Assembly (NCBI RefSeq): GCF_000002235.5
Contig: NW_022145599.1
Coordinates: forward strand, 8,173,897-8,237,896
Length of the DNA stretch: 64,000 nt
DNA from: Strongylocentrotus purpuratus
Lineage: Eukaryota; Echinodermata; Echinoidea; Camarodonta; Strongylocentrotidae
Reading direction: 5' to 3'
Shown here: positions 20,885 through 33,500 of the stretch, piece after piece
Layout: every line of letters starts with the position of its first letter
How positions within the stretch are numbered: position 1 is the stretch's first letter
Notes under the pieces: generated by a model
What the model saw: only the letters and a program-made list of their open reading frames with translations
Databases searched by the model: none
Told to the model about the DNA's origin: nothing
Made by a program: the position numbers and the translations under genes

Positions 20885-21205
20885 TTTCAAAGAGGTGGGG
20901 TCGAGGCGGCGGAGCCGGCCCCGGAAGCTCAGGGGTTTTAGGGGTTTAATTAAGGTCAGATGAGCATATTTTTGTGTATACCTTATTATTTTGTGACACT
21001 GGCAAGTCACTATTTGGCGTGGGGTCCAGGGGGCGGAGCCCCAAAAAATCAGGGGTTTTAGGCATTAAATTACCGTCAGATGATCATCTAAGGGCCCGCC
21101 GTAGGGCCCTAGATTGAATCCAGGGGGCAAAGCCCCCGGAAGCTTAGGGGTTTTAGGCATTTAATCACGGTCAGATGAGCATATTTTGATGCCTCGAGGC
21201 TCTCG
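20885..21205. repeat. three-copy tandem repeat, unit about 110-130 bp
   Basis: Three copies of CCAGGGGGCGGAGCCCC-like sequence followed by AGGGGTTTTAGGCATTTAAT and GGTCAGATGAGCATAT. It is distinct from the neighbouring array. Confidence 0.8.
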
Positions 21206-22938
21206 ATCCCCGCCGTACCTCGGGCCCTGACATGTAGGAATCTCAAGAATCATATTTTTTGCCTGGTTGTAAATTTAGGAATTTTTTTATTTTCCAACAA
21301 ACACATACAAACGTATAATTTACTAAAAAGTGAGGAGAAATTTCGGAAATTATGTCATTTCAGCATTATTTGTAATACACCGTTGTGGAATCAGAAATAA
21401 ACCACGTTTGAATTTGATTTCCCCCAAGCCCCCCCCCCCCCGTCTATCAGTACGCCAGTATCTCCTTTTCCCTTTTTTTTCCCCTTTCCTTCCCTCTCTC
21501 TTATTTTTTTTTATTGGGGGGGGGGGTAACAGGAGGCAAGGCCCTTTCGGCCCCCGATCTCCTTCTTCCCCCTTTACTTTTCTTCTTCCTCATCTTTCTT
21601 TCCCTTTTTCTCCTTTTTCCCTTTCTCCCTTCTTTTCCTTCTTCTCTCTTTTTTTTTTTTTTTTTTTTTTTTTTGCGGGGGGGGGGGGCCAAGGCCCGCT
21701 CGGCCCCCCCCTGGATCCGCGCCTGCATTCATTCAAGACTTTATTCCAGACTCAGCTGCAAGAGCAGAGGTTCATATAACATTTTTACATGTAGATATAT
21801 TCCATGAACAAGAATAAGAGGGGATCATATTATTAAAGACTGACATATAAACATGTATATATAAACAATGAACAAAAATAAAAGGGGAACACATATGGAT
21901 ATACGAGAAACAAAACTAAACTACTTTAAACAACCTTTGCCGACTGTGACACGGGCTGTGACAGTTACTGAACCAGAACTTTCACAAGTCTGAGGTGAAC
22001 CTTGTACTGCTATAATTGGTTAACCAAATTATATGTTCGGTCATCTCGTTGCAAAGAATCATCCCGACTACAATTGAAAAATGCTTTTCGATTGGGGACA
22101 TGTGCCCCGTGCCCCCCCCCCCCAGTAGCTACGCCACTGCCTATATAATATGGGACGACAGGTTCACAGTTTAATACTTTTTCTCGTCATATTTTTGACA
22201 TATCTATTTAAATACCTTCATAAATTATTGTTGATGTGACATTGCCACTGTAACATGTCTTTATTTTAAAAGTTCAATACAATTGGCAAAGTTGACGAAC
22301 TATTTTTCACTTTTACCAAATCACAATCTTCTCTTTAAAATTGTTATTAAGCCACAGTTATTGTACTCGCAACCACGTCACAACCCAATCACTACTCTCT
22401 TGATTGTTCTTTGATAAAGCACGCGCGCAATTTTGAAGTGCACCATTATTGATATTAATCTTTGGCATGCGTCCAGGCCAAAAATGATAGATTATTACAG
22501 TTTCATGTTTGCACTGACATGCATGCATGATTACATGTATACCTTTATAATATTTCAAAGCTACCAATATATTATTGCTGTTTCCTCCCCTTTTGTAAAA
22601 ATACGAATTGAAAAACAGAAAGCATCGAATTTTGTACAATACGTGTTGTCGCAGTTTATAAATCAAATTCATGCTACATAATATTATCGATGTCCTCTTT
22701 TTATATTTTCTTCGTTTCTTCTCTTTACATGATCGATTTCGTTAAACATCATTATGCTCAAGCAATTGCCGAATCAATTGCGCTATATAAATCATCAATA
22801 TTAAAAAAAAAAGTTACATGGTTTAAAGTGAAGTAACTGAACTGTGATGACTATGATGAATATGCAAGCATTCAGATATTACTTGTTTGCTTATTTTGGG
22901 AGTATGATTAGCAGAATTATCGAGAAAATCATTTCGAT

Positions 22939-22974
22939 CCAATCACTGCGTTCTGGTTTTCTCAAATAAAAGGC
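22939..22974 (+). promoter_or_regulatory. candidate CCAAT plus TATA-like core promoter
   Basis: CCAAT at 22939-22943 and ATAAAAGG at 22967-22974 are suitably spaced for a core promoter about 140 bases upstream of the frame at 23115. Sequence motif only. Confidence 0.25.
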
Positions 22975-23114
22975 GGCCTTCAACGACGCCAGGTGTGTCT
23001 TCTAGTTAACGATCAGCTATGACAAGCCCGAGTTATCCAACAACTCAATTGTAGCATACCGAGCTTTTATAATTTTTGATACAAGAGGAGAGAGATTGTA
23101 AAGAATAAGAGGCG

Positions 23115-23492
23115 ATGGTCGAATTCCACCATTCATCATACATGCATGACGTTCAGCGTGTGCCGAAGGCGGAGTCTGTTATGTGGTTGCATAAAAACGA
23201 AAGACAACTTAATTCTTTAAAGCTTTGTATCGGTTTGACATCGTTCATCTCAATGCAAGAAAATATATTTGGATCACCTGAAAAGCAACCACAGAATTTT
23301 CTGTACAATGTTCTTTTATACAGACAGTTTTGTTGGAAGATGACACATATCCATTTGAAACCAAAACGTCATAAAGCCATGCAACCTCACACAGTAGTTT
23401 TCAAAGTTGGTGATACCGATATATTCCAGTGCATGAAACCAAAATGGATTCAGACTAAAACGTTTATACACCATGTTCCACTCACCAAATAA
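23115..23492 (+). CDS. hypothetical 125-residue protein
   Basis: An uninterrupted ATG frame downstream of a CCAAT/TATA-like pair. The product starts MVEFHHSSYMHDVQRVPKAE and is rich in Lys, His and Gln, without a signal peptide, membrane helix or known motif. No family was recognised. The length is only modestly above chance in this AT-rich DNA, so it may be spurious or a lone exon. Confidence 0.2.
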   Translation: MVEFHHSSYMHDVQRVPKAESVMWLHKNERQLNSLKLCIGLTSFISMQENIFGSPEKQPQNFLYNVLLYRQFCWKMTHIHLKPKRHKAMQPHTVVFKVGDTDIFQCMKPKWIQTKTFIHHVPLTK

Positions 23493-23712
23493 TATTACTA
23501 ATAGCTATAGACATAGACGTATAGGCACATGTTCCTCGAATTCCAGGTTTAATATATTTTTTGAGGAGCTAGGCGATGGGGCAAAAATGCTATTTCGTTA
23601 TCAATAATCGAGTAACTTGCAATATACCCGAATATGATGTAATGGTTTATATACCCAAATATTATGGGAGAAAAGATGGAAAGGTAAGGTGAAGAGAACC
23701 GATGGAAAAGTA

Positions 23713-23916
23713 CTCTCTAAAAAAAAATCGAGTGATCACGGACGTCACTCCTCTGTAGAGTGAAAATGTAGTGAAAATAGAGTGAACATTCACTCTTTTC
23801 TTCTTAGAAAGCACTCTAAAATCAATCGATTTTCACTCCTAAACAAGTGATCACGGACGTCACTCCCAAGAAAGTGAAAATAGAGTGAAAATTCACTCTT
23901 TTTTTTTTAAAGAGAG
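23713..23916. mobile_element. TA-flanked MITE with internal direct repeats
   Basis: Ends CTCTCTAAAAAAAAA and TTTTTTTTTAAAGAGAG with TA on both sides (23711-23712, 23917-23918). Inside, GTGATCACGGACGTCACTCC occurs twice about 120 bases apart, each followed by AGTGAAAATAGAGTGAA. It abuts the next element exactly. Confidence 0.8.
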
Positions 23917-24687
23917 TAGTGGCATAGCATTGGACAATACATTCAGGGGGTACTGCATGGCATCATGGGAGGGATGGGGGCACGGATCTCAATCGATGGC
24001 TGAAATGCTACTTAAAGGGCAAGTCCACTCCAAAATAAAATTGCTTTTTAATACTAATAGGTGCAGAAAAACAGGAGAAACAGAGCAACAACAAAAATTG
24101 AGTAAAATCGGATAACTAATAAAAAGTTATGAAGTGTTTTTCTTTAAGTATGAAAACCTATATGGAACTTAGAAAATGATCACTACACAAAATGCCAATT
24201 CGGTTATCAGTAATGTTTGTGGCGTCATTGAGGCTAACTATCTATCAACTTCTTTATCCCATTAATTAATTAATTTCCCCTTTTATCCCCCCAAACCTGA
24301 TTTGTCCATGCCTTTGCACATGCATGTTATGTGATTTGTATCATATTACGTGCATGACCTTTCACAAAATCTTTTATGAACTTTAAAGAATTGATACTAT
24401 TTTCTGAATATTGTATATTCATAATCATTGATTTTAATGGTTCATACAAATTCACATTGTCCTTTAATTAACTGAAAAAATTACTCTATATTATATTAGT
24501 GCATCCACATAAAAAACTTGTTTTGATTGGTTTGTCTGATTGTTCTGCCAATTCTTTTGAAAGTAATTCATTTTTGGAGTGATCTTGCCCTTTAAGTAGC
24601 ATTTCAGCCATCGATTGATTGATAGCCGTGCCCCCACCCATATGATGCCAGTGCCCCATGAATGCATTGTCCAATGCTATGCCACTG
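23917..24687. mobile_element. long-TIR non-autonomous element (hAT-like ends)
   Basis: Left AGTGGCATAGCATTGGACAA and right TTGTCCAATGCTATGCCACT are inverted, and similarity continues for about 140 bases, including ATGGCTGAAATGCTACTTAA. The interior is AT-rich without a transposase. The target duplication is unclear, perhaps because the preceding MITE inserted at its border. Confidence 0.8.
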
Positions 24688-27600
24688 ATCACAGTCACGG
24701 TTTAATCAATTTAATTGAAGCACATGCAGATAAGAACACAAAGAACCCAAATCACCATCATTATTTTTCTAGATAAAACTGCGGTTGATCATGAATATAT
24801 GCTCACAGATCGACTGATATCAACTGACTACTATACAGCACTTGATGATTTAAACTTTGGACCTTTTGATACCCTCTCGACTTCATTTAGCGCGACCATG
24901 ATACGCAAAATTAAAAAATGCGATTCCTATTCCGGAGATCTATTATTATCAGTATTTGCTCAAAATATCTTGTTTACTCCTCTGGCCTTATCTGGCATAC
25001 CAAAAGCCACATGAGGCAGACGTGACTGGATAAATCCAAAGTCACACTTCTCATAGGTTTGAACTTGTTCTATAGACCTGTGCCACGTCTAAAAATATTC
25101 CATCGTATTAAATCCCTTTGAATAACCTATTGTTCGGTTTCTCTTATATAGCCTATGCTCTATCCGTCGTTGTATTATTTTGTTACTCACCTTGTTTGAA
25201 TCTAAATAATAACTTTTTAGTTTTGCATGAACTCATGCTCATGGACACATTAATTTAAATAACACATGTTATCATCTCAAGGTAATGCTGTGCGATATTA
25301 GGGATGGGGCGCTCAATGTGTGCAAAGTGCCCCAAACGACGATAGGGGCAATTTTCAGGCATCAATACAAAAAACAAGACACAGGCGCTGAAGACCACCC
25401 CCACCCCGCTTGCCCCCATCCCTCACCGAGAGTTAGTGTTTTTGTTGACCCTCATCGTTCAAAATAAATGTTTGTAGACGATTACAGATGCATCATCGAG
25501 TAAATTCAGCTTTCGAGAATCACCAAATTCTAATAAAGGGACACTGTCAACTAGTACCGCAGTCTTTGATATAGTTCGACAGTGTGAGATGAATTTATTT
25601 TGTTTGAAATTATACACAAATACTGAAAATGTACAAAAGAATGTCAAGTCTGGATGGTTATCGAACATGAAAAATAGTTTTCTTATAACATGTACTTATA
25701 ATATTGAGTTCGGTGCGTACAGTGCCATAAACCGAATTATGATTAATTGTGAAAAAGTAGACAGAACGACTGAACATACTCTACCTTCTCATTTATCTAC
25801 TTAATCCCTATTAAAGGAATGCTGCTTTTCTGTTATTGTATGTTTTTTTTATAAATGTTATTCGACTAACCTCGCTGTGCCCCACCGCTTTTATCCTTAA
25901 AATGAATTGGACACACGCATGACGCGTTTATTTTCGCTCTCATAAAAGAGATTTTTGTTAAATATCGGAACTTTAAGAAGAAGAAAAAAAAATCACCCAC
26001 CCCACTTATTGTTCTGCAAATTATGTTCATACCATGCACGCGCAGCCATGAAAGCTTTATAGATTATTGTGCAAAGCTTGCAGCTGCACGACCCTAAAAA
26101 AAAAAGGTGGAAAGAGATATACAGAGGGGGTGAAAAATATGGCTGATGAAAAGAATTTCGGTCCAGATTATATTGTTTGTTTGCGTGAAGGGTTGGGGTC
26201 TCTACGTAGCCCTTCCATTGATCAAAGATTGTATTTGAATACAATACCAGGGGTTAGGGAGTGGGTGGCAAACATAACTAAGCACGCGAACGGAGTCAGC
26301 GTGCGAGACAGATGAAGAAAAGAAGAGGGGAAAAGACAGAGAGAGAGAGAGAGAGAGAGAATTGAAAGAAGATAAAGTGACAGAAAATGATTGTGCGATT
26401 GTGTAAGCAGCTCGCGCTTGCCACGCGTTGCTTGTAAAGCTGCAAAAACGAAAGAGAACTTGGGATTGAATAATATTGAATAAAAATAAAGGTATGTCTG
26501 ATCGAAGGTGGTTTCAATGTGCAGGCCTTAAACGACGTTCAAATGAAATATGGCTGAAAAAATATAAATGGAAAGATGAATAGATAAAGAGATAAAATTG
26601 ACGTGATTTGTAAGTGTTAATAAATTCGACATTCTACAATAATATTTCCTTTGAGATAATGCTTCAAGTATGTGTCGGAGGATTATATCATAATATAGGC
26701 CAATAAGAATTCATAAGTGCCAATCTATTGGTTTATTCATCACTTCTTGCGTAGTGTTGATTTACTGGAAATATATAATGAAGACACCAAAAGGTGTGTA
26801 TGGGGGGGGGGGGCTATCATATACCTAGAAATATCATCTTAAGTATTGTACTTCAAATTTGGACTAATGATTGGAGTTGAGTTGAATGAGATACCATTAA
26901 CAGGTTTTATGAAATATCTTGGAGTTGTACTCTAAAAAGTGCGGAACAATTTGAAGGAAAAAAACAGGGGTGCTTCAGAATCTGTCTTTGAATCTACATT
27001 ATGTATATAAGCAAAACTAAAGTGCCCAATTATATGGGCGTCAGTCTACCGGGGTGGAGCCACTCAAGCCCCATCAACCCTCTTCAGTTGCCATGAGATA
27101 TAGCACAGGGACAAATCGTTTTAAAATTAACCAGACTACAGCTTTATAGACTATATTAAGGTCAATATTTAAAAATGAAATCGATCTGATGCACAGGGTG
27201 TTATCCTTTTCTAGCCTACAAATCTTGTATCTTTGTAATTCTGTTTGTCCTTTTTCTTAAATGATATTAAAAAAACCCTGATTGTTCGAATATCAATCAT
27301 CATCTTTAAGGAGGTTTAGCTAAGGGGTTAGGGCTACAAAGGGGGCCCTGCCTATGGGGTATACTCATGAAAAATAAACTTTATTTTTCAAGGCACGTCG
27401 ATATAAACCGCGAGTGATATATTACTGGCATGAGAAAAACAGATAGACAATAGAACCACATGAGCTTCTGGCAATAATTAACCTCTACTGTAATAACCAT
27501 CAAATACAGGAGGAAACACCATGGCGACAACATAACACAGAAGGAGAAAAATGGGCGGCACGAAGTAATGACACGAACACACGAACGGCGTATGCTCGCA

Positions 27601-28798
27601 GCTGCGCTGGAAGCGTGCCACATTGTTCTATTCAAATTACGGGAGTCGGGTCGCGTGGCGGTGCGACCAAACTTACCCAACAAGATCCGGACCCCCGCGT
27701 AACTATTACAATAGCAGCAATCGATTGATATGGTATTATTATTATTATCAAATGATTTCTGTTTTCCACTGGAGGTAAAATAGCCTTCTTTGTGTCCGTT
27801 TTGAAGCAGACGACGCTATTTCATGCACGAGTAATGAATAGGAGAAAGAGTCCCGTATCATTTAAATCTTGGTAGGGGGTAAAGTTAGAGGACCGCGGGG
27901 AGGTGAATGATGAATCTATTATTTTCATTGGACGTTATGATATTTGAATCCACCATGGTTGATACATTTCTATTAAAAGGTATAAAGTTTACGGGGTGAG
28001 TAAACGTCTATTTTGGTCCCTATAGCAACCGATGCTAAACCCATGATGACCTGTGTTACTGTTAGGGAAGACACCAAGATAAGGAAAACAAGTATTTTTA
28101 ATGATCATACGCCTACTACTCAAATGATCAAAATTCTTCCTGAAAAATTCACGAAGATAGTTTAGATCATGAGGGGTTCTACAGCACACCCATCATATTC
28201 ATGTCATACATAAATTCAGTAGTGTTGGCATAGTAGGAATCATAAAAGGGAGGGAATGGGGAACTGACTCAACTGCATGACGGCAAGAAAAATATTGCTA
28301 CATGGAAAGGGGTAACGGTAATTAGTATTCGACGGGAGGGGGAATTAATACCACACTCCCCCCCCCCCTTGCCACCACCGGTGATGATTCGTTGAAAAGG
28401 ATCATGCGGTCAGTAGTTCAAAAATCCATGGGCAATCTTTTTGTCAAGTTAGAATAATAAAGTGTAGCCTGAAATTGATGCCTTATCGAATTAGAAATGA
28501 TGAATATAATAAGAATTAGAATTATCTTTGGAAATAATGCTTTCAATAATCAATATACATCTACTTTTTAAAAATCTGAATTAATTTTAGTTCGTAGTCA
28601 TTTATTGGATTAATTGTTATTGAAACCAGGAAGCTGTATGTAATGTACTGCCTCAACAAATCCTGGCCTTTGAGCCACCTTCGAGCAGCAAATACGTATA
28701 GCGCCCTCTGTAATGACAAATTATAGCTCTTTCAAGTTGAAGTTAAAACGAGGTTTGAAAATAAGAGGACATTTGTTTTTCTCATTGCCATAATTATA
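24688..28798. other. gene-less stretch
   Basis: Only short frames without recognisable motifs. A GA microsatellite lies at 26336-26360, G/C runs at 26802 and 28360, and a CpG-rich patch at 27590-27700. No exon could be supported. Confidence 0.4.
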
Positions 28799-28803
28799 AT
28801 CAT
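28799..28803. repeat. 5-bp target-site duplication (left)
   Basis: ATCAT, repeated at 37532-37536 on the other side of the BEL/Pao element. Confidence 0.85.
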
Positions 28804-29918
28804 TGTGGCTGCCTTCATAAATCTTTATATGAAGGAGTTTCGTCTAACAATAAATCCAACTGTTGTTATTCACAAGGCACACCGATGAAAATTAACACTG
28901 GAAACAATTTGCTAAAGTCCAACCAACTTCTGTTTTATTCAGCAACTCGTAACTTCGCTTTCATATCTTCGGTACAACCTTCAGATAACAATCTGTAATG
29001 ATAATAAACAAACAAACAAATAATGAATAAATGTTTCAGCATGTAAGCATATAAAAACCCTATAGCTAAATTAAAGATACTGATTACAACACATTAATAT
29101 ATGACACAAGATTAAAGTTAAACTGGATTAAATATCTATGTGAACACACCCTGCATTGAAACTATGCAGTAAACTATTAAACAGTACACACAAGCAAACG
29201 TACATGAGTGTGAACAGGGCCGCATTTAGATGCGGTTCGTCACTTAAGTTCCTGTGCTAAATAACTAACAAAGAAAATTGTTTCTTTCCCAAACACTTAG
29301 TTTTGCTCTAAATTCGACATGAACTATATATATAATAAACAAGTTATCATCTACATAGTAGCAGAATCTTTGCTACTTTAAAACACTTAAATGTACTGTA
29401 ACTTCTGCTGACAAAGACAAAGAACTCGGCTTTCTACACTATACATTATACACACTCATCTCTTTGTCTACTCCTAAAAGCTAGGTACAACATCTAACAT
29501 CATCTTTACGAAACTCCTATAAAATTCTACCAAACTCAACTGAGATTATATTAAGATACATCCTAGCATTCTAGTATATATCAAATAACATATATAGAAA
29601 TAGATATCGTATTCTTACCGAATTGGGCCTGTAGTTTGTTCCACAAAATAACTAAAAACTTTCTGCTGCAATGTTATGTAACTCGGACCTTACTGCATCA
29701 CTTCGACATTCAGAATGACTGGGCTTTGCTTCTCCCAGAACATAGGTGGAGAAGAACAAAGAACTTCCTGTCTCTGTGACTCATAGTATAATCTTAAAGT
29801 AAACAGTAGCCCCCAAGATATGCTGGTAGGCATATTAAGACACTGGTAGTCTCATAATAAGACTCTTCAAACTATATAAGAAATGCACATTTCTTCACTA
29901 CATCCTGATGTAGTGACA
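28804..29918 (-). repeat. BEL/Pao 3' LTR (left in window)
   Basis: Plus-strand ends TGTGGCTGCC and GATGTAGTGACA. Same length (1115 bp) and sequence as 36417-37531 by eye. Confidence 0.95.
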
Positions 29919-30533
29919 TGGCTCCTTTAAATGTTAGTAACATTTACTAAAATAACTTTTAATATCCAAATCTAAGACTACGCTAAAACATAGATAGACA
30001 TACTGCACTACTATTACTACCAAGGAACAACATTAACCTCTAACGATCTTTCATGTAACATTCATGAACATTAAGAGAAATCAACTTTACCCATCAATGC
30101 TCCAAATACTGCTTGATTGGTAAACAATCACAATTAGTGTAATACACAAAGTTAAACATACATGTATATAAAGTATACTTAATCAACTCCTTCTGTTGAT
30201 AACCACATGACTACATAATCATATGTAAATGAGTAAAAATATTAAATGAAGACACTCCTGACATCAGAAATATATTTTACAACAATAAGATAAAGGCTCC
30301 TTGAGGGGGAATCCCAACTGTCTTCTGCATGATAATGACAAAACTTGTTTGCAAATATAGGATAAAACAACAAGAAACGTAAAGGTCATGAAACTAAGAT
30401 AAAGGTAGAAATCTAGAAAGAGGGAATGAATGAGAAAGTGAGAAAGTGATTGAGAAAGAAAGAGAAATGGAAAGAAAAAGACAGGTCACGATTAGTTTTA
30501 CATCTCTGTTATTAACAACAGAACTAATTATTC

Positions 30534-33500
30534 CTAAGACTCTACCGGCAGTAGTAACACGAGTTTGTGGACGGGTCTATCAAGGTAACAAGGTTTCTTC
30601 AGACGTTTACCATTACTGTCCAGAGCTCCATCAGCCATGAGGAGCTTTACCTTTCTAACGCGTCCGTCTTGACTAGGAAAAACTTCTGCTACCCTTGCCA
30701 GAGGCCACTGGAGGCGAACATCTTCAGTCTCCTTCGCGATGACTACATCGCCGGTGGCCAAGTCTCTCTGCGTTCGCGTCCACTTCTGGCGGGGCTGTAA
30801 CTGCTGGAGGTACTCTCGGCGCCAGCGTAGCCAGAATTCATTGGCTAGATACTGCACACGTCGCCACCACTTTCTAGAGTACTTGTCTTCGCCCTGGAAG
30901 TTTCCAGGTGGTGGTAAGATTACTTTCGGCTTCATTGTCAGAAGATGGAGTGGGCACAGAGGTTCTGGTGCTTCGGCGTCACTCAGGTTATTAGTGGTGA
31001 GAGGTCGAGAGTTGACGATACATTCTGCCTCTGTCATAAAAGTTCGAAAAGATTCGTCGTCAAGCTGGCTGCCTGCCTTAGCAAGTAAGGTGTCCAAGGC
31101 CCTTCTCACCGTCTGAATCTGCCTCTCCCAGACACCGCCCATGTGCGAGGAATGTGGAACGTTGAATTTGAATGGTATCCACTCAACACCATTCTCTAGA
31201 AGGTATTCTTGCACATGCTTCTGGTCCATTTCTTGTAGAGCTTGTTTCAACTCGTTTCTGGCCCCAATGAATGTTGTGCCTTGATCTGAACGGAGCTGTC
31301 GAACAGTTCCTCTTCGATTCATGAACCTCCTCAAGGCATTGATGAAGGAAGAGCTGGAAAGGCTGTTCGCAGTCTCAAGATGGATGCTTCTGGAAGACAT
31401 ACATGTGAAAAGGACACCATACCTCTTCACCTCGCTTCTCTTTTCCTTTAAAAGGAATGGACCGAAGTAGTCGACTGCACAGTAGGTAAAGGGGGCAGAA
31501 GGTTCAACTCTCTCCCTCGGTAGCTCCGACATCTTCTGCTGCAGGAGAGGCCCTCGTAGTTTTCTGCATGTTACACACTGTGAGATGAACTGTGAAACTG
31601 CAGAGGAACCTCCTATCACCCAGTAACCTCTTTGGCGAAGCTCGTTGTGGGTTAAGCCACGGCCCATGTGATTGACTCTACTGTGGCAATCATCGATCAG
31701 CAGTCTGGTAACATGGCATTTTCGGGGCAGGATGATTGGGTGTCTGATCTCTCTGGAAATATTTGCCCTGTCTATACGGCCACCAACTCTGATAATTCCA
31801 TCTTCGTCGAGAAAAGGATCAAGTCTATAGAGACAGCTCGTCTTCTTGAGTTCAGCATTCCTGACCCTGGTTGCTTGTCTGTCGGTGACCTCTCCTGTAG
31901 CTTCCAGATTCCTCAGAGCCTGCATTTCCTCCAGGAAATGTTCTGCTTGTACACTTTTAAGGATCACCCTTTCAGCACTCTGCAGTTCGCCTAGAGAAAG
32001 CGACTCCTTGAAGGACGGCCTTTCAGCATCTGGAGATGAGCTCGAGATTTTCACAGCCTTGCTCTGCAGCTTGCCTTTGAGTTGAATACATCTGGCTACT
32101 GCCTTCTTTGCCCTGTGCCAGTTGGAAAAGCTATCCAGACGGCTAGTTTCGAAGTGACTTTCCTTCTCATCTCTTGCTCCTGTTTTAAGGGCAGTAGCAC
32201 GCTTTAACTCTGGATCGCTTTCTTCCAGCTGGACGGGCGGCCTTGTAGGGTTGACTTCAAATATACCATCCGTCCAGAGAAATTCTGGTCCTCTCAGCCA
32301 ACGGCTGTCTTGGGTAAGCTGCTTAGCAGACAATCCTCTTGAAGCGTCGTCTGCTGGATTCTCGGATGTGTCTACGTAGCGCCACATATCAGGATCTGTC
32401 AGGTCTCGGATCATCTGAATCCTGTTGGCTACATAGACATGGAATCTTCTGGCTTCATTCTGTATGTAACCCAGGACTACTTTGCTGTCAGTCCAGAAGA
32501 ATTCCTTGAAGCTGTCATACTTGAGCTCCTGGTTCAGAAATCCACTCATTCTGGCTGATACTGTAGCTGCAGTTAGCTCGAGCCTTGGTATGCTGACCTG
32601 CTTCAGCGGGGTTACTCGGGACTTCCCGATAACAAAGGAACAGTGGACCTTGTCTTGGGTGTTGACAAGTCGGATGTAGGAACACTGTCCATATCCCTCT
32701 TGGCTTGCATCCGAAAAGTGGTGAAGCTCCACTGCCTTGACTTCACCAAAATCACGTGGCTTGTAACATCTGGGTATCTGGAGGTTCTCAAACTCAAGCA
32801 CCTCCTGCAGCCATCTTTCCCAGCGTGGACGGAGATCTTCTGGTATTGGACTGTCCCAGTCCAATTTGCTTCGGCAGAGCTCTTGCAGGATTTGCTTTCC
32901 TCTCAACATAACGGGGCTAAGGAAGCCACAAGGATCGTAGAATGAACTCACTGTTGAGAGAACTCCTCGTCTGGTGAAAGGCCGTTCTTTGAGCTCTATC
33001 TTGAAGTTGAAGACGTCATTCTTGATGCACCAAACGACTCCGAGAACTCGTTCTAGAGTCGATGGACTTCGAGCTAACCCAAGCTCCTTTTTGTCCGTAA
33101 GCCCTTCCTTCTTGGTGAAACTCTCTTGCACTTCCCTTTCATTGGATACAATCTTATGCAGTGTTAGACCTGCTTTTGCACAGATCGCCTGACTGTTCTT
33201 GAGAAGCTGGATCGCCGATGCAACATCTGGCTCGGATCTCAAGCCGTCATCAACATAGAAATCTGTCCTGATGTAGTTAGCTGCTGGCGCTCCATATTCT
33301 TCTTCTCCGTCATCTGCAGCTCTTCTCAAACCGAACGTAGCTACTCCTGGTGAACTAGCTGCACCAAACAAGTGTACCTTCATGCGGTATTCCACAACAG
33401 CATTCTCGGGGTTTCCATCTTCCCACCACAGGAATCTCAACAGGTCTCTGTCTTCTGCTGCTGCGTAGAACTGATGGAACATACTTTTCACATCAGCGGC

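Larger units (their letters stand above)
19337..21725. mobile_element. non-autonomous hAT-like element carrying a satellite array
   Basis: The ends are exact inverted repeats over 16 bases: CAGGCGCGGATCCAGG at the left and CCTGGATCCGCGCCTG at the right, flanked by CATTCATT on both sides. An 8-bp duplication and CAGG termini fit the hAT superfamily. There is no transposase frame. Inside are two tandem arrays, a pyrimidine-rich stretch and a partial duplication of the right end (about 21510-21560 resembles 21675-21715). Confidence 0.78.
21734..23710. other. mostly gene-less stretch with one hypothetical frame
   Basis: Contains a possible element end GTAGCTACGCCACTG at 22124-22138 after a C run, typical of hAT-like ends, but its partner end was not found. 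The only notable frame is at 23115. Confidence 0.4.

Noticed and set aside
21330-21807. Pro/Phe-rich frames of 97-149 codons
   Set aside because: They arise from pyrimidine and G runs at the end of the hAT-like element.
24715-25014. 99-codon frame as a gene
   Set aside because: No motif, no promoter-like or splice context, and composition like the surrounding AT-rich DNA.
27381-27683. 100-codon minus-strand frame as an upstream TMEM94 exon
   Set aside because: No match to the TMEM94 N-terminus and no donor/acceptor pair could be tied to exon 1; the CpG-rich context is the only hint.
29918-30534. Envelope-like frame in the BEL/Pao element
   Set aside because: No open frame of useful length lies between the polymerase stop and the 3' LTR.
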